Shown: positions 46,183 to 53,428 of the stretch, in pieces
Numbering within the stretch: position 1 is the stretch's first letter
Layout: each line of letters starts with the position of its first letter
From: Demequina activiva
Lineage (GTDB): Bacteria; Actinomycetota; Actinomycetes; Actinomycetales; Demequinaceae
Direction of reading: 5' to 3'
DNA: 64,000 nucleotides
NCBI RefSeq assembly: GCF_016862815.1
Contig: NZ_BONR01000005.1
Location: 62,001 to 126,000 of the forward strand
Notes under the pieces: model-generated
What the model was told of the DNA's origin: nothing
Databases searched by the model: none
What the model saw: only the letters and a program-made list of their open reading frames with translations
Made by a program: the position numbers and the translations under genes

Positions 46183-46617
46183 ATGCGCGTGTATGTGCCC
46201 GTGACCCTGTCCGACCTCCCGGCGGCCCTGTCGGGCCGGTGGGAGCCCCAGTCGGGCTACGCGGTCACTGGGAGGCTGCTGGACATCGCGGTGGACGACG
46301 ACGAGGAGCTGCTGGCCGAGCAGGTGCGAGACATCGCAGCAGTCGATGCGGTGCTGGAGCTGCGCTCGCCGCGCCGCGCGGTGGTGGTGGTCGACTACCC
46401 GCGTGCGGACGTCACGCCGGTGCCGAACGGCCACCCGGCGGCGGTCGCGCTCGAAGGCCGCGTGGATCCCAGCACGATTGCGTGCGCGTTCGTGGACGAG
46501 CAGGACGCCGCGAAGGACGGCGCCGCCGCAGCCACCGGGGACGGGGAGGCGCTCGACCGGCTCGAGATGCGGGACCTGCTGTGGTTCGACGCGACCGAGA
46601 TCGACGCGATCGACTGA
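46183..46617 (+). CDS. DUF6912 family protein
   Basis: A 144-residue acidic protein that opens MRVYVPVTLSDLPAALSGRW, typical of the actinobacterial DUF6912 family. The rest contains RAVVVVDYPRADVTPV and a C-terminal LLWFDATEIDAI. No motifs of known activity. It lies five bases after the CpaE-like ATPase and may be co-transcribed, and is convergent with hisN. Confidence 0.75.
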   Translation: MRVYVPVTLSDLPAALSGRWEPQSGYAVTGRLLDIAVDDDEELLAEQVRDIAAVDAVLELRSPRRAVVVVDYPRADVTPVPNGHPAAVALEGRVDPSTIACAFVDEQDAAKDGAAAATGDGEALDRLEMRDLLWFDATEIDAID

Positions 46618-46626
46618 GGCCGAGCC

Positions 46627-47421
46627 TCAGCGCCGGTTGAGGATGTCCGCCACCGGCAGGTGCAGCGCACCGTTGGTCGCGAGAGCGTCGCCGCCAAAGG
46701 GTCCAGGCGTTCCGGACAGCGACGTGAAGTGGCCGCCGGCCTCCTCCACGATGGGCACCAGAGCCGCCATGTCGTACAGCTCCAGCTCCGGCTCGCACGC
46801 GATGTCGACCAGGCCCTGCGCCACCATCATGTAGCTGAGGAAGTCGCCGTACGCGCGCGTGCGCCACACCGATCGGGTGAGGTCGAGGAACGGCTCGAGC
46901 ATGTCGCGCTCCTCCCATCCGCTCAGCGACGAGTACGAGAGGCTGGCCTCCGCCATGTCCGTGACCGTGGAGACGCCGATGGGGCGCGCCTTGCGCATGC
47001 TGGTCCCGATCCAGGCGCCGTCGCCTCGAGCGGCGAACCAACGGGCACCCAGGGCCGGAGCGCTCACGACGCCCATGACCGGATCGCCGTCGTCCAGCAA
47101 TGCGATGAGGGTGCCCCACACGGACACGCTGCGGATGTAGTTCTTGGTGCCGTCGATGGGGTCCAGGACCCACTGGCGCGGGCCGCCCCCCTTCGAGCCG
47201 AACTCCTCGCCGTACACCGCATCGTCCGGGCGCTCGCTGTCCAGGTAGCGGCGGATCATGAGCTCCGCCTCGCGGTCCACCGCGGTGACGGGCGTGTCGT
47301 CCGCCTTCAACTCGATCGTGAGGCGATCCGATGCGAAGTTCGCGAGCGTGAGCCTGTCGACGTCGTCCGCGATCTTCATCGCGAGCGCGAGGTCGTCCGC
47401 ATACTCTCCCCGGGGCTGCAT
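46627..47421 (-). CDS. hisN: Histidinol-phosphatase (inositol monophosphatase-like)
   Basis: A 264-residue member of the inositol monophosphatase superfamily. Metal sites are GEEFGSKGG, WVLDPIDGTKNYIR and ELYDMAALVPIVEEAGG. The KNYIRSV sequence and the position next to aroA and rsgA match the actinobacterial HisN group, which removes phosphate from histidinol-phosphate in histidine synthesis. A general inositol phosphatase role cannot be ruled out. Confidence 0.85.
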   Translation of the reverse strand: MQPRGEYADDLALAMKIADDVDRLTLANFASDRLTIELKADDTPVTAVDREAELMIRRYLDSERPDDAVYGEEFGSKGGGPRQWVLDPIDGTKNYIRSVSVWGTLIALLDDGDPVMGVVSAPALGARWFAARGDGAWIGTSMRKARPIGVSTVTDMAEASLSYSSLSGWEERDMLEPFLDLTRSVWRTRAYGDFLSYMMVAQGLVDIACEPELELYDMAALVPIVEEAGGHFTSLSGTPGPFGGDALATNGALHLPVADILNRR

Positions 47422-47447
47422 GGCACCAGGCTAGCGGCTGCCAGGCT

Positions 47448-48464
47448 CTACCAGGCGTCAGCCTGAGCGCGGCTCGCCAGCAGGCGTCTGATGGAGTCCA
47501 CCCGCGCATGCTGATCCGGCGTGGAGGCCCACGCGTCGAGCTCGCATCCGGCCTCGGCGGACTCGTGCATGCACCCACGCGGGCAACGCTCGGCGGCGGC
47601 CTCCGCGACGTCAGGGAAGGCGGCGATGAAGTGCTCCGGGTCCACGTGCGCGAGGCCGAAGGACCGCACCCCAGGGGTGTCGACGATCCACCCACCGCCG
47701 GGCAGCTCGATCGCGATCGCAGAGCTCGAGGTGTGCCGCCCTCGCCCGGTCACATCGTTGACGCCGCCGGTCGCGCGATCCGCCAGCGGAGCGAGCGCGT
47801 TGACCAGTGTCGACTTGCCCACGCCCGAGTACCCCACGAACACGGAGGTGGTGTCGAGGATCTCCGTGCGCAGGCGCTCGGCGCCGTCGATCACGCGGGT
47901 GCCGTCGGGCTCCGTGCGCATCGCCGTCTCGATCACCGTGACACCCAGCGGCTCGTACGCGGCCCTCAGCGGATCGGCGCTGTCCAGGTCCGCCTTGGTG
48001 AGCACCAGGATCGCTCGCATGCGGGCGTCGAACGCCGCCACCAGGCAGCGGTCGATCATGCGGGGATTGGGCTCCGGGTCCTGCAACGCGGTGACGATCG
48101 CCAGCTGCTGCGCATTCGCGACGATCACCTTCTCCGCGGTCTCCGCATCATCCGCGGTGCGCCGCAGCGAGTTGTCGCGCTCGTCGCGACGGACGATGCG
48201 GGCGAGCGTGCCGTCCGATCCGGAGGTGTCGCCCACGACGGAGACGCGGTCACCGATCACCAGGCCGCGCCGCCCCAGCTCGCGAGCCTTGACAGCAGTG
48301 ACGTCCTGGCCGTCGCCCAGCCGCACCGCGATGCGCCCGCGGTCCACGCCGATCACGACGCCCGCGACCGCATCGTCGTGCGCGGGACGGCGCTTCGAGC
48401 GCGGCCGCGAGCCCCGCCGGTTGGGGCGCACCCGGGCGTCAGACTCGTCGTACTCGCGCCTCAC
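47448..48464 (-). CDS. rsgA: Ribosome small subunit-dependent GTPase RsgA
   Basis: A 338-residue circularly permuted GTPase that checks late 30S assembly. It has an OB-fold (about 30-95), G4 LTKAD, G1 VGYSGVGKSTLVNAL, G3 DTPGVRSFG, and a zinc-knuckle C-terminus CPRGCMHESAEAGC. The basic N-terminal extension (RPNRRGSRPRSKRR) should contact rRNA. The GTG start overlaps the aroA stop (GTGA), making aroA-rsgA a coupled pair as in other Actinobacteria. Confidence 0.95.
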   Translation of the reverse strand: MRREYDESDARVRPNRRGSRPRSKRRPAHDDAVAGVVIGVDRGRIAVRLGDGQDVTAVKARELGRRGLVIGDRVSVVGDTSGSDGTLARIVRRDERDNSLRRTADDAETAEKVIVANAQQLAIVTALQDPEPNPRMIDRCLVAAFDARMRAILVLTKADLDSADPLRAAYEPLGVTVIETAMRTEPDGTRVIDGAERLRTEILDTTSVFVGYSGVGKSTLVNALAPLADRATGGVNDVTGRGRHTSSSAIAIELPGGGWIVDTPGVRSFGLAHVDPEHFIAAFPDVAEAAAERCPRGCMHESAEAGCELDAWASTPDQHARVDSIRRLLASRAQADAW

Positions 48465-49771
48465 GCCCGCAGCATCGCCTTCCACATGTCCGGGAAGTCC
48501 GGCATGGTCTTGGCGGTGGTCCCCACGTTCAGCACCTGCAGCCCCGGGACCGCGAGGCCCAGGATCGCGGCGAAGGTCGCCATGCGGTGATCGTGGTACG
48601 TCTCGAGAGCCGCGGGCTGGAGCCCGCCGGCGGGAAGCCCCTCGAACGTGAGGGAGTCGTCCCCGGCGACGCAGCGCCCGCCGGCGCGGTCCACCTCGGC
48701 GGCGATCGCCGCCAGCCGGTCCGTCTCGTGCCCGCGCAGGTGGCCGATCCCGGTGAGCACGCTGGGGGAGTCCGCGAGGGCGCACAGCGCGGCGATGGTG
48801 GGAGTGATCTCACCTGCGGGGCCCAGGTCCGCCTCGATGCCGTGGATCACGCCGCCGGGCGCCGTCACCGTCATGACATCGCCCTCGAGGTTGCAGGTGG
48901 CGCCCATGCGCTCGAGCAGCTCGGGATACAGCGCGCCCGGCTGCGTGGTGGACCGAGGCCACCCCGGGATCCGGACGGTGCCGCCCGCCACGAGGGCAGC
49001 GGCCATGAAGGGGCCGGCGTTGGACAGGTCGGGCTCGACGCGCACATCGCCCAGCAGCACTGGCCCGGGCCGCACGATCCAGGTGCGCTCGTCCGGCTGC
49101 TCCACCTGCACCCCGGCATCACGCAGGGTCGCGCACGTCATGTCGATGTGCGGCAGGCTCGGGAGCGTCTCGCCTACGTGTCGCACCGTCAGCCCGTGAG
49201 GCACCCGCGCGGCGACCAGCAGCAGTCCGGTGACGAACTGCGAGCTCGCGCTCGAGTCCACCTCCACGCTCGCGGGGACCTCGGAGGGAGGCGTCACCGT
49301 GAACGGCAGGGTGCCACGGCCGCCGTCCTCCACGGTCGCGCCCAGCGCGCGCAGCGCGTCGAGCAGCGGCCCCATGGGGCGCACGCGGGCGCCCTCGTCG
49401 CCATCGAACGTGACGGGCGCATCGGCCAGCAGCACCAGCGGCGGGACGAACCGCATCACCGTGCCGGCGAGCCCGCAGTCCACGTGCACGCCGCCACGCA
49501 GGGGCCCGGGCGTGATCCGCCACTGAGCCGTCGCATCGTCGATCCCCACGCCCATGCTGCGCAGCGCTGCGGCCATCAGGGAGCTGTCGCGCGAGCGGAG
49601 ACCGCCGGTGAGCGTGACGGGAGAGTCGGCGAGCGCCGCGAGCACCAGGAAGCGGTTGGTGAGCGACTTGGAGCCCGGCACATCGACCGTGGCGTCGAGC
49701 CGTCCCGCCGCTGCGGGGGCGTCCCAGAGCTGTCCGGGACCGGTACCGCGAGTGGGCGCGGCTGCGCTCAC
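48461..49771 (-). CDS. aroA: 3-phosphoshikimate 1-carboxyvinyltransferase (EPSP synthase)
   Basis: A 436-residue enzyme that joins shikimate-3-phosphate and phosphoenolpyruvate in aromatic amino acid synthesis. PGSKSLTNRFLVLAALAD near the N-terminus, DCGLAGTVMRFVPPL for phosphate binding and YHDHRMATFAAILGL at the C-terminus are conserved. GTG start overlapping the stop of the DoxX gene (GTGA). It is the middle gene of the DoxX-aroA-rsgA run. Confidence 0.96.
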   Translation of the reverse strand: MSAAAPTRGTGPGQLWDAPAAAGRLDATVDVPGSKSLTNRFLVLAALADSPVTLTGGLRSRDSSLMAAALRSMGVGIDDATAQWRITPGPLRGGVHVDCGLAGTVMRFVPPLVLLADAPVTFDGDEGARVRPMGPLLDALRALGATVEDGGRGTLPFTVTPPSEVPASVEVDSSASSQFVTGLLLVAARVPHGLTVRHVGETLPSLPHIDMTCATLRDAGVQVEQPDERTWIVRPGPVLLGDVRVEPDLSNAGPFMAAALVAGGTVRIPGWPRSTTQPGALYPELLERMGATCNLEGDVMTVTAPGGVIHGIEADLGPAGEITPTIAALCALADSPSVLTGIGHLRGHETDRLAAIAAEVDRAGGRCVAGDDSLTFEGLPAGGLQPAALETYHDHRMATFAAILGLAVPGLQVLNVGTTAKTMPDFPDMWKAMLRA

Positions 49772-50274
49772 TTCTTGAGCTTCTTGGACGCCTTGGCGCT
49801 CAACACCTCAGCCTTGGCGGCCGCCTTGTCCTTCTTGGCAGCCAGCTTGTCCTTCTTGGCCTTGGCGCGCTCCTTGCGGCGAGGGCTGTGCCCGGCCGAT
49901 GCGGCGAGCAGCGTGCCGCCGAACAGCGACACGTTCTTGAGGAACAGCTCGAGCTGCTCCTCACGCTTCTGCTCGTCGGTCTCGAGCCAGAACGGACGCG
50001 CCGTGGCGACCGTGGCGGCGGTGAGCCCCGCGAGCACCAGGCCGGCGGTGCGCGGCGTGCGCGACAGTGCGAGGACCGTCGCAGCGGCGATCGACACGGC
50101 CCCGTGCACCTTCACCAGATCCGTGGTCCTGACGTCCTCGAGGCCGGCTTCCTTGAGCAGCGGCTCGACCACGGGGGCGGCGCGTTCCGCTCGCTTCTCG
50201 GGCTCCAGGACGGACTGGACTCCGCCGTAGACGAACCAGGTGGCGAGCAGGGGTCGGGCGAGGTGTCGGAACAT
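49768..50274 (-). CDS. DoxX-family membrane protein
   Basis: A 168-residue protein with four hydrophobic segments. It begins MFRHLARPLLATWFVYGGVQ, with LVKVHGAVSIAAATVLAL in the middle, and ends in a Lys/Ala-rich tail (AKAKKDKLAAKKDKAAAKAE) of nearly 40 residues. DoxX proteins associate with thiol and redox balance in mycobacteria. The gene is divergent from sigH, which controls the oxidative thiol response, so shared control through the 219-base gap is plausible. The strongly basic tail is unusual and may bind nucleic acid or phospholipid head groups. Confidence 0.78.
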   Translation of the reverse strand: MFRHLARPLLATWFVYGGVQSVLEPEKRAERAAPVVEPLLKEAGLEDVRTTDLVKVHGAVSIAAATVLALSRTPRTAGLVLAGLTAATVATARPFWLETDEQKREEQLELFLKNVSLFGGTLLAASAGHSPRRKERAKAKKDKLAAKKDKAAAKAEVLSAKASKKLKK

Positions 50275-50370
50275 GCTCCCTACGCTATCAACCCGCGCGC
50301 CCGGCGCACAGGGCAGACGTGTCCTCGTCCGCACCGTTCGCACCACACGCCGTATCAGGCGCCCCCGGAG

Positions 50371-50386
50371 GTCACATTCTGGTGAC
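50371..50386. promoter_or_regulatory. GTCAC-N6-GTGAC box upstream of sigH
   Basis: GTCAC-ATTCTG-GTGAC fits the GTNAC-N6-GTNAC pattern recalled for MtrA. It is also a perfect inverted repeat (GGTCAC/GTGACC), so another dimeric regulator is possible. It ends two bases before the sigH promoter -35 element. Confidence 0.45.
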
Positions 50387-50388
50387 CC

Positions 50389-50416
50389 GGGAATGCTTGC
50401 TCCTTCAACCGTGTTG
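50389..50416 (+). promoter_or_regulatory. SigH/SigR-type autoregulatory promoter
   Basis: GGGAAT (50389-50394) and GTTG (50413-50416) are separated by exactly 18 bases, the consensus for promoters read by sigma-R/sigma-H, the thiol-stress factor. Transcription should begin near 50422, about 70 bases before the likely start codon, so the factor probably activates its own gene. Confidence 0.82.
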
Positions 50417-50493
50417 AGCGGGTCATGATGGCCACCGCAATCCGTCCGCCGCGTGATGCGAGCGACGCCCACGCTGGAGTAGGCTCGCGCATC

Positions 50494-51108
50494 ATGACCG
50501 ACGCGCAGCTGGACTTCGAGACCGAGGCCCTGTCCTACATGGACCAGCTCTTCGCGGCGGCGCTGCGGATGACGCGACACCGTTCCGACGCCGAGGACCT
50601 GGTGCAGGAGACGTACGCCAAGGCCTTCGCCGCGCAGGACAAGTTCAAGCCCGGCACCAACCTCAAGGCATGGCTGTACCGCATCCAGACCAACGCCTTC
50701 ATCAACACGTACCGCAAGAAGCAGCGCCAGCCCAAGGTGTCCGACGCCGAGCAGGTCGAGGACTGGCAGATCGCCGCAGCCGCCGAGCACACCAGCTCAG
50801 GCCTCGCGTCCGCCGAGCAGGAGGCGCTCGACCAGATCGGCGACGACGAGATCAAGCGTGCGCTCGCCGATCTGCCGGAGGACTTCCGCATGGCCGTCTA
50901 CCTGAGCGACGTCGAGGGCTTCGCCTACAAGGAGATCGCCGAGATCATGGACACGCCCGTGGGCACCGTCATGTCGCGGCTGCATCGCGGACGAAAACTT
51001 CTGAGAGAGAAGCTGAGAGAGTACGCGGCCGAGCGCGGCATCTACGACAAGCGCCCTGCCACCAAGAAGGACAGTGGGGAGGTGTGCCATGCCCGGAAGG
51101 GAGTGTGA
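50494..51108 (+). CDS. sigH: SigH/SigR-type ECF sigma factor for thiol stress
   Basis: A 204-residue sigma factor from the ATG at 50494. Region 2 ([26 protein letters not shown], then [20 protein letters not shown]) melts and recognises the -10; region 4 ([24 protein letters not shown]) recognises the -35. Its neighbour encodes a zinc anti-sigma factor, and a matching promoter lies upstream. An in-frame start at 50425 would add 23 residues (MMATAIRPP...). It is very close to the predicted transcription start, so a long form could arise only from an upstream promoter. Confidence 0.93.
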   Translation: MTDAQLDFETEALSYMDQLFAAALRMTRHRSDAEDLVQETYAKAFAAQDKFKPGTNLKAWLYRIQTNAFINTYRKKQRQPKVSDAEQVEDWQIAAAAEHTSSGLASAEQEALDQIGDDEIKRALADLPEDFRMAVYLSDVEGFAYKEIAEIMDTPVGTVMSRLHRGRKLLREKLREYAAERGIYDKRPATKKDSGEVCHARKGV

Positions 51109-51331
51109 GGAGGCCCTCGATCGACTGTTCGAATACATCGATGACGAGCTGCCTGACGACGAGCTTCGGCGGATCGGCGATCACCTGAAGACGTGCCCGC
51201 CCTGCGAGGCGGAGCACAAGATCAAGGAAAAGATCAAGAATCTGACGTCGCGCACCGGCGGCGACGCCGCGCCCGAGGAGCTGCGCCAACGCATCCTCGC
51301 GTCGATCCGCAGCGCACGCGACGACCACTGA
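51089..51331 (+). CDS. rshA: Zinc-binding anti-sigma factor RshA/RsrA
   Basis: An 80-residue redox switch. Cys6, His32, Cys36 and Cys39 reproduce the RsrA zinc ligands and their spacing (HLKTCPPC core). When the thiols oxidise to a disulfide, zinc is lost and the sigma factor is freed. GGGGAGG precedes the ATG by six bases. It overlaps the sigma-factor gene by 20 bases, ensuring coupled synthesis. The C-terminal half is charged and helical. Confidence 0.95.
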   Translation: MPGRECEEALDRLFEYIDDELPDDELRRIGDHLKTCPPCEAEHKIKEKIKNLTSRTGGDAAPEELRQRILASIRSARDDH

Positions 51332-51378
51332 CGTCGCTGCGCGAAGCCCGTGCCCGCATCGACGGTCCGGGCATGCGA

Positions 51379-51409
51379 AAGGCCGCATCGGTGACACCGA
51401 TGCGGCCTT
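51379..51409. terminator. Bidirectional terminator hairpin after rshA
   Basis: A perfect 15-base-pair inverted repeat: arms 51379-51393 and 51395-51409, each reading AAGGCCGCATCGGTG toward the centre. It separates the convergent rshA and bL37 genes. There is no U-tract, as is common in Actinobacteria. Each arm contains CGCATCGG, the core of the decamer repeated across the window. Confidence 0.8.
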
Positions 51410-51420
51410 CTGCTCGCCTG

Positions 51421-51495
51421 TCAGGCGTTGGGGCGCTTGCCGTGGTTGGCTCCGCCCTTGGCACGCGCCTTGCGCTTGCGGCCTCGCTTGCTCAT
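51421..51495 (-). CDS. Ribosomal protein bL37
   Basis: A 24-residue, strongly basic protein, MSKRGRKRKARAKGG followed by ANHGKRPNA. The ANHGKRPN ending is the hallmark of bL37, a tiny protein of the large ribosomal subunit first seen in mycobacterial ribosome structures. AAGGGGG precedes the ATG. It is too short for most gene finders. It lies just beyond the rshA terminator and is convergent with it. Confidence 0.85.
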   Translation of the reverse strand: MSKRGRKRKARAKGGANHGKRPNA

Positions 51496-51628
51496 CGGGA
51501 TCCCCCTTTCTTTGGCAGGGTACGGCTGTGAAGAAGACTATCTATCTTCCCACACTCCACTTCCGTCCGTGCGCGGGCGCAGCTAGCCTCCCCTCAAGAC
51601 CACGCCCCTGAGTGCCGATGGAGTTCCC

Positions 51629-52717
51629 GTGAGCGATCAGCCTGTTTCCGTCATCCCGTTCCTGCACGCGCTCGCGAGCACGGGCGGCTCCGACCTGCAC
51701 TGCAAAGTGGGCTCCGCCCCCCGCATCCGCGTCGACGGCCGTCTGCGCAAGCTCCAGGTGCCGCCGCTCACGCCAGCGGACACCCGCAACATGGTCGCGC
51801 AGGTGCTGCCCGAGGACCTCGTGGCGCAGTTCCGCGACACCCACGAGGCCGACTTCGCGTTCTCCCTGTCCGGCGTGGGGCGCTTCCGCGTGAACGCCTA
51901 CGTCGCGCGCGGCACCGACTGCCTGGTGTTCCGCCGCGTCGCCGTGGGCGCGACGCCCATGGAGGACCTCGGGCTGCCGGCGGTGATCGCGGACCTCGCT
52001 CTCGAGCCGCGCGGGCTGGTGCTCGTCACGGGCCCCACGGGATCCGGCAAGACCACCACGCTGGCGTCGATGATCGACCTCATCAACACCTACCGCGAGG
52101 TCAACATCATCACCATCGAGGACCCGATCGAGGTCCTCCACAGCGACAAGAAGGCGATCATCTCGCAGCGCGAGGTGCGCTCCGACACCCTCGACTTCAC
52201 CAACGCGCTGCGCGGCGCCATGCGTCAGGACCCGGACGTCATCATGGTGGGCGAGATGCGCGACATCGAGACCGTGCGCGCCGCACTGTCCGCCGCGGAG
52301 ACCGGCCACCTGGTGCTCGCGACCCTGCACACCGTGGATGCGCAGGACACGATCAACCGCATCATCGATTTCTTCACCCCCCACGAGCAGTCCCAGGTGC
52401 GCGCGACCCTGTCGCAGACGCTTCGCGGCATCATCTCGCAGCGCCTGGTGCGGCGCGGCGACGGCTCCGGCCGCACGCTCGCCGCGGAGGTCATGGTCAA
52501 CCACGGGCGCATCGCGGAGGCGATCGTCGACCCGTCCAGCCAGCCGCCCATCGCGGACCTCATCGCCGAGGGCGACTACTACAAGATGCAGACCTTCGAC
52601 CAGCACCTGTTCCAGCTGGTGCAGGAGCAGATGGTCAGCGTCGACGATGCCGTCGCGATCGCCACGCGCCCCCACGATCTGCTGGTGAGCCTGCGCAACG
52701 CGGGCGTGATCGTCTAG
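51629..52717 (+). CDS. pilT: PilT-like type IV pilus retraction ATPase
   Basis: A 362-residue secretion/pilus ATPase. Walker A GPTGSGKTTTLASM at about 134-147, Asp box IITIEDPIEVLH, Walker B DPDVIMVGEMRD and His box TGHLVLATLHT are all complete. The N-terminal PAS-like domain (GGSDLHCKVGSAPRIRVDGRL) and the C-terminal region match PilT rather than PilB or TadA. PilT pulls pili back, powering motility or DNA uptake. No pilin or pilus-assembly gene is in the window, so partners must be elsewhere. GTG start. Confidence 0.9.
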   Translation: MSDQPVSVIPFLHALASTGGSDLHCKVGSAPRIRVDGRLRKLQVPPLTPADTRNMVAQVLPEDLVAQFRDTHEADFAFSLSGVGRFRVNAYVARGTDCLVFRRVAVGATPMEDLGLPAVIADLALEPRGLVLVTGPTGSGKTTTLASMIDLINTYREVNIITIEDPIEVLHSDKKAIISQREVRSDTLDFTNALRGAMRQDPDVIMVGEMRDIETVRAALSAAETGHLVLATLHTVDAQDTINRIIDFFTPHEQSQVRATLSQTLRGIISQRLVRRGDGSGRTLAAEVMVNHGRIAEAIVDPSSQPPIADLIAEGDYYKMQTFDQHLFQLVQEQMVSVDDAVAIATRPHDLLVSLRNAGVIV

Positions 52718-52816
52718 CGGCTGCGAAGCTCCGCGCCTGTCGGCCCGACCTGTCCTGCTGGGCAGGAACGGCGCAGAGCGCAGACCGAGTCCTGAGGCTC
52801 CTGCCAGGGGATGGAG

Positions 52817-53428
52817 TCAGTCCCGCTGCGCGACGGTGGGGTCGATCCCCAGCCACTCGTGCCACTGGGAGTGCAGCACCAGCCAGGCCATGAGGCCGTA
52901 GCCGGCCTGCAGCGGCAGCTCGCCGCCGGACGTGTCCATGTCCGTGGCCCACTGGTCGTGCCGCGCGAGCGGGCCGTACATGTCGACGTAGGGCACGTCG
53001 CGCCGGGTGGCGGACTCCTCGCACAGCGCCGCGTACTCGGCGATGGCTCGGCGGTCCACGGCGGCGATGGGCGGTGGTCCCACGAGCATCGCCTTGAGGC
53101 CCAGCGCCGATGCGCGGTCGAGCGTGTTCGCCAGGTGCAGCCGGGTCATGGTGGGGGAGACGCCCTGAGACACGTCGTGGCGGCCGATCGCGACCACCAC
53201 GTGGTCGCTGCCCGTGGACTCCTCGGCAGGACCGCGGCGCCGCAGCACCTCGTCATCCCAGCGGCTAGCGAGCTCGCCGGTGGTCTCTCGTGGCACGGCG
53301 AGCGTGTGGAAGCGCAGGTCCGCGCTCAGCGGCAGCGTCCGCGCGACCACGCGCCCCGACCATCCCAGCGCCTTGGGGTCTCCGTGGCCCGCGACCAGCT
53401 CGTCGCCCACGAAGAACACGTTCCTCAT
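52817..53428 (-). CDS. SGNH/GDSL-fold protein, catalytically degenerate
   Basis: A 203-residue protein with the SGNH outline. The first block reads [19 protein letters not shown], whereas active relatives have GDS(L/I). The nucleophilic serine is replaced by glutamate. The block V Asp-x-x-His pair is also absent ([12 protein letters not shown]). It retains the block II/III-like [14 protein letters not shown]. So it is probably not a hydrolase and may bind a ligand or partner. It overlaps kgd by four bases (ATGA), suggesting co-expression with that enzyme. Confidence 0.8.
   Translation of the reverse strand: MRNVFFVGDELVAGHGDPKALGWSGRVVARTLPLSADLRFHTLAVPRETTGELASRWDDEVLRRRGPAEESTGSDHVVVAIGRHDVSQGVSPTMTRLHLANTLDRASALGLKAMLVGPPPIAAVDRRAIAEYAALCEESATRRDVPYVDMYGPLARHDQWATDMDTSGGELPLQAGYGLMAWLVLHSQWHEWLGIDPTVAQRD

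Noticed and set aside
52718-52816. Small RNA or tRNA between pilT and the SGNH gene
   Set aside because: There is only a short CCTG/CAGG dyad; no cloverleaf, conserved promoter or terminator pattern.
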